A stretch of 64,000 nt of DNA, from assembly GCA_964470345.1 (NCBI GenBank), contig CAYYBE010000004.1, positions 55,643 through 119,642 of the forward strand, written 5' to 3'. The position numbers and the translations under genes were made by a program. Of the stretch, positions 16,330-24,894 are shown one piece after another (positions within the stretch are counted from its first letter, which is position 1; each line of letters starts with the position of its first letter). This DNA is from CAYYBE01 sp964470345. GTDB lineage: Bacteria; Babelota; Babeliae; Babelales; Babelaceae. The notes under the pieces were generated by a model, which saw only the letters and a program-made list of their open reading frames with translations, made no database searches and was not told the DNA's origin.

Positions 16330-19044
16330 TTACCCCTGCTCAATGACTTGGATCGTGCTGCCCCGTGGGCCTTTGGTGATGTGAAAGTGTACGGGGAACA
16401 GATCTTTCATTGATGGCAAGTGGGAAACAATAATAATTTTTGCAAAGCTGTCTTGAATGGCATAGAGAGCTTCCATGATAAGATTCAGCCCTTCTTCGTC
16501 TTGCGATCCAAAACCTTCGTCAATAATAAGTGTCTTGAGCGCAGTGCCCTTACGGCGTGCGAGTAATTTCGAGATCGCTAATCGTAGTGCGAAATCGATT
16601 CTAAATGCTTCACCGCCCGAAAACATCTCATACGGACGTATGCCAAGCGCGTCGGAGATCTTGATATCAAGCGTCTCTTTGGCACCGCCACTTTTCAGAT
16701 CCCGTACCGACTCAATCATAATATGCGCTTGGTTGTTAGTAAGTTGCGCTAAGAGCGCGTTTGCTTCAGATTCTATTTCAGGCAACAGGTGCTCAATCAA
16801 AAGCCCCTGAATCCCATCTTTGCCAAATGCCTGTGCTAATGCTTGGTACTGGCCGATTTCAGCATCAATGGTTGCGAGCTTCGTTTGTTCTTGTTCAAGG
16901 GTGAGTTGCTGTTGGGAAAGACGTGCGCAAATTTGCTCAAGCGCTCCGCGCTGTGTTGCCAGTTGTTCTTTTGCTTGCGTTAGTGTTTGTTTGTTGTTTT
17001 CAAGCTCAAGCTCTGCGTGGGTAAGCTGTTCTTGGTCAGCTGCGAGATCTTTATAACCATCTTTTTGTTTACAGATTTCTGTAAGCGTCTGTTTAAGCGT
17101 ACGTATGTGTACGCATAACTCGTGTGCTTCTCTCTTTCGCTCGTCTTGCAACGCCTGTTCTTTTACCAAATTTTGTGCGGTAATCTGTTCGTTCATAAGC
17201 GTAGCGAGCATCTGCTTAACGAGCTCGTAGCGTGCTTGGTTGGTCGTATAACTCGCAATTTCAGTTTCGAGCAATGTGATCTGCTTTGTGAGCTCTTGAA
17301 ACTGCGTATGTTGGCCGCACAGCGTTTCCAGCGGGAGATCGAGCTGCTTGTGTTGTTCGTGGAGCTTGGTGAGCTCGAGCTCTGTTGTTTTGATCGTAAG
17401 ACCAAGTTGTGTAAGCTCATGTTCTTTTGTCCGCATAAGCTCGCAGAGATTTTTTTGCGTGCTGGCGAGTTCTTTTTCTTTGGCTGCTGCTTGTGTAACG
17501 TCTGACAGAGATTTTTGGAGCTTTTCTTGTTCTGCGTGCTCGTTAGCAAGTTGCTGCTTGAGGTTGGTAATAACTACCGTAAGTCGTTGCAGTTGGTGGC
17601 GAAAGAGCTGCTCTTGCGTGCTGAATTTTGTTTGCAGTAACTTTCTGCGTGTCGGTGACAGTTCTTGCTCACAGAGCGGGCAGCTTGGTTGCTCATGTTT
17701 ATCAAGCTGTTGTTTATGCGCTAGTTGTTTAAGCTCTTGCGCAAGCTGGTTGCCGTGAGCGACAAATTTATGATAAAAACTTTTTCTTCGTTCAAATGCA
17801 GCAGTCTGTTGTTCAAGTTTCTTTTGTAAGAGATCGGCACCATGCGTTTGTTCATGTACCGTGCGCAGCGTAAGCTCAAGTTGCTGGAGCTCTTTGGTTA
17901 TTTCAGTCAGCCGCGTTTGTAACCCCTGTTGTTCGGTGCAGAGTGTTTGTAAGGCAAGATTGTGTTGGTGATAGGTTTGTATGCTTTGTTGCAGTTTCTG
18001 CGCATGCTCTGTTTGGATGCGTTGAGTAAGTGCTTGTCGCTCTTGCTGTGCAACCATCAAGCGATTGGTAGCCAGGATCTGTTTGCTGCGTGCTGTTTCA
18101 AGTTGCTCCAACTCGCTTTGTAAAACTTTTCTTTGTTCTTCATGATTGTGCTGTTGCGTTCTGCGTGTGGCGCTGTTAATCGAGCGCCAGAGTTGTACCG
18201 TTGCTGTGAGTTTTGTACAGGCTTGTGTATAATTCTGTTGCACTTGTTCTTCGGTAAACAGGAACTTTTGGTATGCCTGTTCTTGCGTAGCGAGTTTTGT
18301 GCGTTGTTGTGTGAGTTCAACCGTGCGTTTGTTGAGTGCTTTTTCTTGCTCAAGCTGCTCTTGATAGGTAGCGTCGAGCACACGTTTCTGTTCTTGTTTT
18401 TCTTGGAATTGGCCAAGCTCTTGATTGATATGTAGGCACAAATTAGTGAGTGAGAGTTTACTGGCCTGGATATCGCGCGTTTTTTCTTGAGCTTGCTGGC
18501 GCAACAGGTCATAGTGAGCAAGCCCGAGCATATTAGCCAAAATATCTTTACGCTCTTTGGGTGATTTTTTAGAAAACTCGTTCGAATTCCCCTGGCGCAA
18601 AAAGACTGACGTCGTAAATGATTCAAAATCAAGGCCGACTGTCTGTTCGATAACCGCTTGGGTTGTGCGCGAGGTTTTCTCCGTTAAATTGCGAACTTTG
18701 CCCGTTGTAGGTTCAATAATGCCAAAATCCAGCACGGTAGAGCTTTTATTGCCCCGTAAGCTGCACTCTCTTCTAATATAAAAGTGGGTGTTGTTGCACA
18801 AAAAATCTAAAGTAACCAGCATTTCGCTCTGCCCTAATCGCATAAGCCCTTCATCGGCCTTTGGTGAGCCGGTGGTCTTACGGGCTTGGCCCCAGACGGC
18901 CCAGGTTATGGCGTCTAACAGCGCAGACTTACCATGCCCATTCTTGCCGGAAAGACAAATGAGATGGTGAGGGGTAAAGTCGATCGTCTGTGTTGGCGAC
19001 CCGTAGCTTAAGAAATTTTTGATCTGAAGTTTAAGAGGGATCAT
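16330..19044 (-). CDS. sbcC: Exonuclease SbcC (Rad50-like SMC ATPase)
   Basis: The 904-residue protein has the Rad50/SbcC layout: N-terminal FLSYG and Walker A GKNGHGKSALLDAI at about 33-46, Q-loop SVFLRQGNSNEF, two long coiled coils around a zinc hook CPLC near residue 455, then the ABC signature MFSGGEAFRIDFALRLAISKLLARR and Walker B LIIDEGFGSQDEEGL. With SbcD it forms a nuclease that cuts hairpins and protein-blocked DNA ends. sbcD is not in the window. Its 3' end is the source type of the remnants at 14468 and 16194. Confidence 0.95.
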   Translation of the reverse strand: MIPLKLQIKNFLSYGSPTQTIDFTPHHLICLSGKNGHGKSALLDAITWAVWGQARKTTGSPKADEGLMRLGQSEMLVTLDFLCNNTHFYIRRECSLRGNKSSTVLDFGIIEPTTGKVRNLTEKTSRTTQAVIEQTVGLDFESFTTSVFLRQGNSNEFSKKSPKERKDILANMLGLAHYDLLRQQAQEKTRDIQASKLSLTNLCLHINQELGQFQEKQEQKRVLDATYQEQLEQEKALNKRTVELTQQRTKLATQEQAYQKFLFTEEQVQQNYTQACTKLTATVQLWRSINSATRRTQQHNHEEQRKVLQSELEQLETARSKQILATNRLMVAQQERQALTQRIQTEHAQKLQQSIQTYHQHNLALQTLCTEQQGLQTRLTEITKELQQLELTLRTVHEQTHGADLLQKKLEQQTAAFERRKSFYHKFVAHGNQLAQELKQLAHKQQLDKHEQPSCPLCEQELSPTRRKLLQTKFSTQEQLFRHQLQRLTVVITNLKQQLANEHAEQEKLQKSLSDVTQAAAKEKELASTQKNLCELMRTKEHELTQLGLTIKTTELELTKLHEQHKQLDLPLETLCGQHTQFQELTKQITLLETEIASYTTNQARYELVKQMLATLMNEQITAQNLVKEQALQDERKREAHELCVHIRTLKQTLTEICKQKDGYKDLAADQEQLTHAELELENNKQTLTQAKEQLATQRGALEQICARLSQQQLTLEQEQTKLATIDAEIGQYQALAQAFGKDGIQGLLIEHLLPEIESEANALLAQLTNNQAHIMIESVRDLKSGGAKETLDIKISDALGIRPYEMFSGGEAFRIDFALRLAISKLLARRKGTALKTLIIDEGFGSQDEEGLNLIMEALYAIQDSFAKIIIVSHLPSMKDLFPVHFHITKGPRGSTIQVIEQG

Positions 19045-19204
19045 AGCTTCATACGTTGTGTTATGGGTTCTCTGCTCTTTCTACCTGTAGTGTACCATAG
19101 GATTGGCTTGAACCAAAACTGTGCTTACCAGGTTTGACGCAGGTTGGCGTTTGGCAGTACGCTATATGTTGGGTATGAGGGATTTCTTTTTAGGGAAGGG
19201 TTTT

Positions 19205-21511
19205 ATGTCATTTCAGCGTTTTATGAAAAAATTCTGTTGTTTTCTCGTCTTGCTCCCGCTCTTGAGTGGAACTTGGCTTGTCCGGGCAGCTCAGATAACT
19301 GATAAGTACCCATTAGCGCTTAAAATAGGAACGACTATTAAAGCTAATGTTAAATTTGGGCGTAATAAAAAGGAAAAGACGGTGCAAAGTGTTGTCTGGG
19401 GACCGCAAGGAAGATTACTACGAGATTCAGCTTGTCGTTCATGGGTTTTGAATGAAGATGCGCTTTCTCCTTGTCGAATCTCTAAAAATACGAAATATCC
19501 ATGGAGGTATGTTGTTGCGCTTTCGTGTAAGCGTGACGGGCGTGCACCGAAAGAAATTATTCAGAGACTTGTTGAGGATCTCTTGCCAGAGAGTGAACGG
19601 CATCGTTTAGCAATTATTTTGAATATCAATGAAAAAATTGTCGGGTTTGATGAAGAAGTAAGAAATAAAACATGCAAGGAGCTCACGGATCTTATTCCTC
19701 AACAGGATATAGATGCGATAAGAGGCTATGGGGTGCCAATTTTGATTCTTTATAGTCAATGGACTTCATATCGTGAGGACGCTCAAAATCCAACGTTATC
19801 AGCGGAGCGAGTACGCGCGGAAATTTATAAAGAACTTGACGCGTTAGGGCAAAAATGCAAAAAGGAGTATGAAAATCGGTTATTGGAATTACATAACACT
19901 GTAGATGATAAAGATGCCAAAGCGATTCGTGAGAAATATTTTAAAAATTATGAAGCACAATTAGCCAAATTCAATGAAGAAAAGCAAGTTGAATTTCAGT
20001 TTACTCTTACGCTTAAGCATGCATTGGATTTTCCATTTGGTGCTATGCGTACATTGCTTGTCTCTAATAATGAAAGTAAAAAATTTCTTGCAGCTTTACA
20101 TAATGACAATGTTGGCCTCTATTTGCACATTCAAGACTCTGATTTTACTAACCTGAAAGTAAGTCCAATGTTCTATGGTTGGTTTGGCGTGCAGGAAGTA
20201 GTGCAAGCAAATCAAGATTTTTTGTTTAAACGTTATGATGCGCTGATCGATCATCAGCTTATGACTCGAGGTTGTATGCCGGTTGTATTGGGAGGTGCCT
20301 ATGTGTATGACCCAGGAGAAGATTTGAAAGGAAAAGGTCAGAAATCTATTAGTACAGCTGCAAAGTATTGGAGTCGTTTTGCTATTGAAATGAGTAATAT
20401 ACTTAAGCTTATTATTGGACAATATGCGCCCTATGGTCTTTATTTCCATGAACCAAATACGTTAGTGCTTCTGCACGCACCCCAGGGTAAAGAAGTTGCT
20501 GGAGGAACTGTTTTGGAGAGGACTTTGGAAAAGGGGAACATTGAATTTGGTCCTTTTTGTGAAGTTCAAGATTTTACAAGGAGACTTACAATGGGATGCG
20601 ATCTTGTACAACAACGTGATGCTGTGGTTTTTGATCCGTCGATTATTGTTGCAACATCAATGAAAAGTGCCAAGCGAAATTTTGATGTAAAACATGAGGG
20701 TGGTTACGATCCGGGTACGAATTCATTTACGATGCAATCGGCACGCAAGTGTGATTGTACATCAGATTCCTTAAAACATCTTCACGGAGCAAAGCAGGGT
20801 GGTTTGAAGCCGCAGGATGTGAGCGGGGTTATAGCTACCGGTTTTTGCCAATTCTTATCAGTAAATGCCAAGTCTAAAATTACAGAACTTATTAAGCTTT
20901 TCGATCCATACTGGATGACAGATGTTTGTGACTCGGAAAATTTAACACATGTTTTACGAAATTATGAACAAGGGATTGAGAGAAATCGGCAAGAAATTAA
21001 AAATAAATATGGTGAGTTGCAGGTGCATTATAATAACAAAGGCAACGGAAAAGAAATAGCATACACCTTGGTTGCTATTGCTTGGGAATGTGGGCAAGCA
21101 AAGAGGCTGATGCTTTTAGATCATCTCGTATCGCCAGGTGCATGGGTTGAGCCTGCTTCGGTAACGGATGTTCGAAAGCTTCTCTCGCTGCGCCTTGACC
21201 ATACCCGTTATGATTCAGGATTTCCAACGCAATCATATTTCGTGGGAGATCTGCTGGAATTAAATAGCCCAGCTCAGGACATACGACAAAAAAACATATG
21301 GGACGTTGTGGCTGAGCTGTACAAAGAGTACTCGCAGCGGGGGGTTGCCTCTGTTTTGGGTTCTTCGCAGGCGACTATTCGTAAGTTGCTTGCCAAGGAA
21401 AAGGCTCCTCAAGCTATTCCAGCAATCTATTATTCGTTGCGTCGAGCTCTTCAGGAAAGAAAATCTTCGGATGAGGCACGCACATTTGTTAAAATATCAT
21501 ATTTAGTATGA
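19205..21511 (+). CDS. Large secreted hypothetical protein (768 aa)
   Basis: ATG 19205 follows GGGAAGGG and gives MSFQRFMKKFCCFLVLLPLLSGTWLVRA, a signal peptide; upstream in-frame starts would hide it. The mature part has no membrane span. One visible stretch, LAIILNINEKIVGFDEEVR, is followed by a predicted helical, charged region around residues 190-270. A CDCTSD cluster lies in the second half. No family is recognised and no catalytic motif stands out. It lies alone between sbcC (divergent) and phosphomannomutase. Confidence 0.85.
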   Translation: MSFQRFMKKFCCFLVLLPLLSGTWLVRAAQITDKYPLALKIGTTIKANVKFGRNKKEKTVQSVVWGPQGRLLRDSACRSWVLNEDALSPCRISKNTKYPWRYVVALSCKRDGRAPKEIIQRLVEDLLPESERHRLAIILNINEKIVGFDEEVRNKTCKELTDLIPQQDIDAIRGYGVPILILYSQWTSYREDAQNPTLSAERVRAEIYKELDALGQKCKKEYENRLLELHNTVDDKDAKAIREKYFKNYEAQLAKFNEEKQVEFQFTLTLKHALDFPFGAMRTLLVSNNESKKFLAALHNDNVGLYLHIQDSDFTNLKVSPMFYGWFGVQEVVQANQDFLFKRYDALIDHQLMTRGCMPVVLGGAYVYDPGEDLKGKGQKSISTAAKYWSRFAIEMSNILKLIIGQYAPYGLYFHEPNTLVLLHAPQGKEVAGGTVLERTLEKGNIEFGPFCEVQDFTRRLTMGCDLVQQRDAVVFDPSIIVATSMKSAKRNFDVKHEGGYDPGTNSFTMQSARKCDCTSDSLKHLHGAKQGGLKPQDVSGVIATGFCQFLSVNAKSKITELIKLFDPYWMTDVCDSENLTHVLRNYEQGIERNRQEIKNKYGELQVHYNNKGNGKEIAYTLVAIAWECGQAKRLMLLDHLVSPGAWVEPASVTDVRKLLSLRLDHTRYDSGFPTQSYFVGDLLELNSPAQDIRQKNIWDVVAELYKEYSQRGVASVLGSSQATIRKLLAKEKAPQAIPAIYYSLRRALQERKSSDEARTFVKISYLV

Positions 21512-21528
21512 AACGAGATCGGTCTGTA

Positions 21529-21556
21529 TTGCATGTCTTACTGTTGTAGCTATACT
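21529..21556 (+). promoter_or_regulatory. Promoter of the phosphohexomutase gene
   Basis: TTGCAT (21529-21534) and TATACT (21551-21556) are separated by 16 bp, 42 bases before ATG 21598. The -10 overlaps one arm of a 9-bp inverted repeat (TACTACCCT 21553-21561, AGGGTAGTA 21587-21595), whose other arm contains the ribosome binding site GAGGG. Confidence 0.5.
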
Positions 21557-21597
21557 ACCCTACAAAGACGGGGATCATTATAACCGAGGGTAGTAGT

Positions 21598-22983
21598 ATG
21601 CAAACAGTTTTTCGTGAAAACGACATTCGTGGCATCATCGACGTCGATTTACCTTGTACCGAAATGTACCAATTAGGGCTCGCCATAGCCGCCTATTTTG
21701 TTATGAACAAACGGCCGATGCGGACCGTGGTGGTAGGGCGAGATGGGCGCATCCATTCACCACTCTTTTCCCAAGAACTTATCCGTGCATTTATCGACAG
21801 CGGTTTGCAGGTGCTCGACCTTGGCGTATGTCCAACCCCCGTAATGTATTTTGCCTTGCATAAGCTTGATGTTGATGCAGGAATTACGGTTACTGCCTCC
21901 CATAATGGTCCTGAGTGGAACGGTATCAAGATTAATCTGGGAACAGAAACGGTGTGGGGTACTGAAATTCAAAAGATACGAGAATTATATGAAAAAGCTG
22001 CTCGTGTACAGGCAGCAGTTCCTGGCGAATCGCTCGCTTATCCTATGGTCGAACGGTACGTCGATTGGCTTGCTGAGCATTTTTCCCATTTGTATGGCAT
22101 GAAAAAACGGATAGTTTTTGATTGCGGTAATGGTGCTACGGGAGTAGTTATGCCGCTCTTGCTTGAAAAAATGGGCTGGAAATCTGCCTCACTGCTCTAT
22201 GAAGAGGTCGATGGTATGTTTCCTAACCACCTTGCCGACCCAACTGTTGCTGAACATATGCATGATCTTTATGGTGCAGTACAAACACAGGGCGCCGAAC
22301 TCGGCATTGGCTTTGATGGTGACGGTGACCGTATGGCGGCCATAACTAAAACAGGTCGACTTTTATTGGGCGATGAACTGTTAGTATTGTTTGCCCAGTA
22401 TCTGTTACAAGAAGAGCCACAGGCGTTAGTTTTATATGATATTAAATGTTCCCAGCTGGTTCATCAGTTGCTGGGTGACCATTCGATTGTAACGCCTTCA
22501 GGTCATGCGATTGTAAAGGCAGCAATGAGGGCACGCAGGGCGCTCTTGGCGGGCGAGCTCAGTTGCCACTTCTTTTTTGCAGATCGCTACTTTGGGTATG
22601 ATGACGCTATCTATGCGGCATTACGGCTTTTGGAATTTCTTGAAGCGGCTGAGCAACCGCTTGAGCATATTGTTGCCCAGTTACCCCAGTTTTTTGCTAC
22701 ACCAGAGTTACGCATAACCTGCCCCGATGAATGCAAGCGGGATGTTGTGCAGCAGATTCAGGCCTATTTTGTGAGCCGAAAACCACAAGAACTTTTACTC
22801 ATTGATGGAGTAAAAGTTCATATGGGATTTGGTTGGGGTATTGTTCGCGCCTCAAATACCCAGCCTGTTATTTGTATTCGTTGCGAGGCTGCAACTCCTG
22901 AAGACCTTCAGCGCATTAAGTCTGAATTCCTGAGGGCTCTAACGCCGTACTTTGATGCTGCGTTGCTTATGCAGCTCAGATAA
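21598..22983 (+). CDS. Phosphomannomutase/phosphoglucomutase
   Basis: The 461-residue protein has all four alpha-D-phosphohexomutase sites: N-terminal FRENDIRG, catalytic serine loop TVTASHNGPEWNGIK, magnesium loop GFDGDGDRMA, sugar-binding GELSCHFFF (usually GEMSGH), and C-terminal phosphate loop RCEAATPE. It moves phosphate between C6 and C1 of mannose or glucose for surface-sugar synthesis. Substrate preference cannot be set from sequence. Confidence 0.93.
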   Translation: MQTVFRENDIRGIIDVDLPCTEMYQLGLAIAAYFVMNKRPMRTVVVGRDGRIHSPLFSQELIRAFIDSGLQVLDLGVCPTPVMYFALHKLDVDAGITVTASHNGPEWNGIKINLGTETVWGTEIQKIRELYEKAARVQAAVPGESLAYPMVERYVDWLAEHFSHLYGMKKRIVFDCGNGATGVVMPLLLEKMGWKSASLLYEEVDGMFPNHLADPTVAEHMHDLYGAVQTQGAELGIGFDGDGDRMAAITKTGRLLLGDELLVLFAQYLLQEEPQALVLYDIKCSQLVHQLLGDHSIVTPSGHAIVKAAMRARRALLAGELSCHFFFADRYFGYDDAIYAALRLLEFLEAAEQPLEHIVAQLPQFFATPELRITCPDECKRDVVQQIQAYFVSRKPQELLLIDGVKVHMGFGWGIVRASNTQPVICIRCEAATPEDLQRIKSEFLRALTPYFDAALLMQLR

Positions 22984-22987
22984 GTAC

Positions 22988-23449
22988 TTATTCAGCTTGA
23001 GCCAGCTTTGCCTGGGCTTCTAATTCTTTATTGGCGACGCATGCTTCATCAAGCGTAACGTCTTTCTGCTTTTTAGTTTCAGGAAGCAGTGGGTCATTTA
23101 TAACGTTAGTTGGAACAATAAAGTGCGTTGCGCAATCAGGAATTTGATAACGTATGACCGTATCGGTACCACGTTTTATTTGATGGTATTGTACAAAGAT
23201 ATCTTGGCTATCAAGAACATCGAACTTTATTGTCATGCGAGTTTCGTAATTTGACGCATCATCATAAGGGAGCCCAGGAATTTTGGCTTTTTCTACGGCA
23301 GCACTTGTTGGTTGTTTATGATCTTTGACGAGGATCGAAACAGGTCCTTGTGTCATATTAACGATTGTGATTTTTCTGAAATGCTTAGCCATAAGTTCGC
23401 TGCTGGCTGAAAATAACATGAGAAGTGAAAGCGCGGTAGTTTTATTCAT
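22988..23449 (-). CDS. Secreted hypothetical protein (153 aa)
   Basis: ATG 23449 follows AAAGGAG and yields MNKTTALSLLMLFSASSELMA, a signal peptide. The mature region is a mixed-strand sequence (KITIVNMTQGPVSILVKDHK) with a helical, Glu/Lys/Ala-rich tail. It resembles small periplasmic proteins of host-associated bacteria only in general style. It converges on the phosphohexomutase gene with a 4-base gap. Confidence 0.75.
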   Translation of the reverse strand: MNKTTALSLLMLFSASSELMAKHFRKITIVNMTQGPVSILVKDHKQPTSAAVEKAKIPGLPYDDASNYETRMTIKFDVLDSQDIFVQYHQIKRGTDTVIRYQIPDCATHFIVPTNVINDPLLPETKKQKDVTLDEACVANKELEAQAKLAQAE

Positions 23450-23877
23450 ACAACTCCTTTGGTGCTCACCTATGAGCACAGATTATCTATAAAAACAGTA
23501 AAGTAGCCTATTGAGCTTGTGAGCTCGTTTGATTTTCACACAAGTGCTTGCTCTGATTTCATTATATATTTGTCAAGTTCTTTGGGGCAAGGCTTTGGTA
23601 GTGTGAGTTTTAAAAAATCTTATTTTGCCTGGTTTAACAAAGTTCTGACCTCTTGAGAAATAGAGCTCTTGGCCCCGCCGCTCAACAGAGGAGACACATG
23701 AGTTGCAAGAGGGCTCTTTTCTTTCTTGTATTAGCCCACTGCCTGATGGTATGCTTCTTCCATGCTACCCGTCTACGCTTATCCACGCCTTCAGGCTTGG
23801 CAAGCTACGCCGGGCGCGGCTCCTCGCTGAAGTGCTGGGGTGTTATCAGGCAGACAATGAAAAGAAAGGGTGAAACT
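23450..23877. other. 428-base gap before gapA with structured leader
   Basis: The first 200 bases are A/T-rich and hold nothing recognised. From 23670 the sequence becomes G/C-rich and palindromic, including the 9-bp inverted repeat at 23739 and 23845. The frame of gapA stays open to 23653, but the extra 75 residues have no GAPDH homology. Confidence 0.6.
23739..23853 (+). promoter_or_regulatory. Inverted repeat in the gapA leader
   Basis: CTGCCTGAT (23739-23747) and ATCAGGCAG (23845-23853) are perfect complements around a 97-base loop. The loop holds further palindromic matter, including a GTCTACGCTT...AAGCTACGCC pair like the palindromes found after tRNA genes in this window. It ends 24 bases before the gapA start. 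It may be a regulatory RNA leader or an inserted palindromic element. Confidence 0.4.
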
Positions 23878-24894
23878 ATGATTAACATTGCTATCAATGG
23901 GTGTGGAAGAATTGGGAAAACGTTGCTTCGTATTTTGTGTGCAAGCGTCGAAGTTAAAGACAAGATAACAATCAAAGCTTTGAATATTGGACCAGCAGAT
24001 CTTGAGGTCTTGGGGTATTTAATAACCTACGATTCACTTTTGGGTACGTATCCACATGAGGTGAAGATTGAGGGTAAAAAATTGTTGATTAATGGGCATG
24101 AAATTGAGATTTTTTCCGAGACCGATGCTGCCAAGTTGCCCTGGAAAGCTCTTGGCATAGACGTTGTTGTTGATGCGACAGGTAAGTACACCAAGCGGGA
24201 CAAAGCGCAAGAGCATATTAATGCTGGAGCGAAGATGGTTTTGATCTCTGCCCCTGCTCACGGTGATGATATTACGATTATCCCCGGGATAAATAGTCAG
24301 CTTTTTGACCCAAGTAAACACAAAATTATCTCTCTTGGCAGTTGTACCACCAATGCCGTTGTACCCCTTCTCCATGTGCTACATCAGACTTGTGGTATTG
24401 AAGAGGCGGCGCTTACGACGGTTCATGCCTATACCAATTCTCAGGCACTGCTGGATGTTAATCCACGATTGCATGATGTTCGCCGTTCCCGCGCTGCAGC
24501 ACTCAATATTGTGCCGTCGACCACCGGAGCTATGGACGTAGTAGAACGGATTATGCCTGAGCTTAAAGGGAAAGTGCAGGGTTTGTCATTACGGGTACCG
24601 GTGCCTGTTGTTTCACTCATTGACCTGGCTTTTATTCCTGCAAAAAGTATTACCAAGCAGGAACTGACTGATGCGTTTACCCGCGCTGCTTCCGGGCCGC
24701 TTAAATCGATCATGGCTGTTTCTAGCGTTCCCTTAGTTTCTCACGATTTCCAGGGGAATCCAAACTCAGTAATCGTTGACCTCACGATGCTCTCGAAAGT
24801 GGGAACTTTGGGGAAAGTTTTTGGTTGGTATGATAATGAGTATGGGTATAGCATGCGGCTCAAAGATTTTCTTATGATGGTTGCTCAGCGGTAG
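23878..24894 (+). CDS. gapA: Glyceraldehyde-3-phosphate dehydrogenase
   Basis: ATG 23878, with AAAGAAAGGG upstream, starts MINIAINGCGRIGKTLLR, the NAD-binding motif at residue 2. The catalytic loop SLGSCTTNAVVPLLHVL carries the active Cys (the usual motif is SCTTN), with the paired His in TTVHAYTN. The C-terminus WYDNEYGYSMRL is standard. The 338-residue length is normal. It makes 1,3-bisphosphoglycerate in glycolysis. The 3' end overlaps the convergent zinc-finger gene by 23 bases. Confidence 0.97.
   Translation: MINIAINGCGRIGKTLLRILCASVEVKDKITIKALNIGPADLEVLGYLITYDSLLGTYPHEVKIEGKKLLINGHEIEIFSETDAAKLPWKALGIDVVVDATGKYTKRDKAQEHINAGAKMVLISAPAHGDDITIIPGINSQLFDPSKHKIISLGSCTTNAVVPLLHVLHQTCGIEEAALTTVHAYTNSQALLDVNPRLHDVRRSRAAALNIVPSTTGAMDVVERIMPELKGKVQGLSLRVPVPVVSLIDLAFIPAKSITKQELTDAFTRAASGPLKSIMAVSSVPLVSHDFQGNPNSVIVDLTMLSKVGTLGKVFGWYDNEYGYSMRLKDFLMMVAQR

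Noticed and set aside
17348..17758. Cys/Ser-rich plus-strand frame within sbcC
   Set aside because: It is an antisense shadow of the coiled-coil codons of sbcC; its composition is explained by that gene and no start site is present.
18057..18632. 191-codon minus-strand frame within sbcC
   Set aside because: It lies in another frame of the same strand as sbcC, is full of Asn/Lys/Ser and has no family features.
23653..23877. N-terminal extension of GAPDH by 75 residues
   Set aside because: It has no GAPDH homology, covers a palindromic region, and ATG 23878 has a good ribosome site and the expected first residues.
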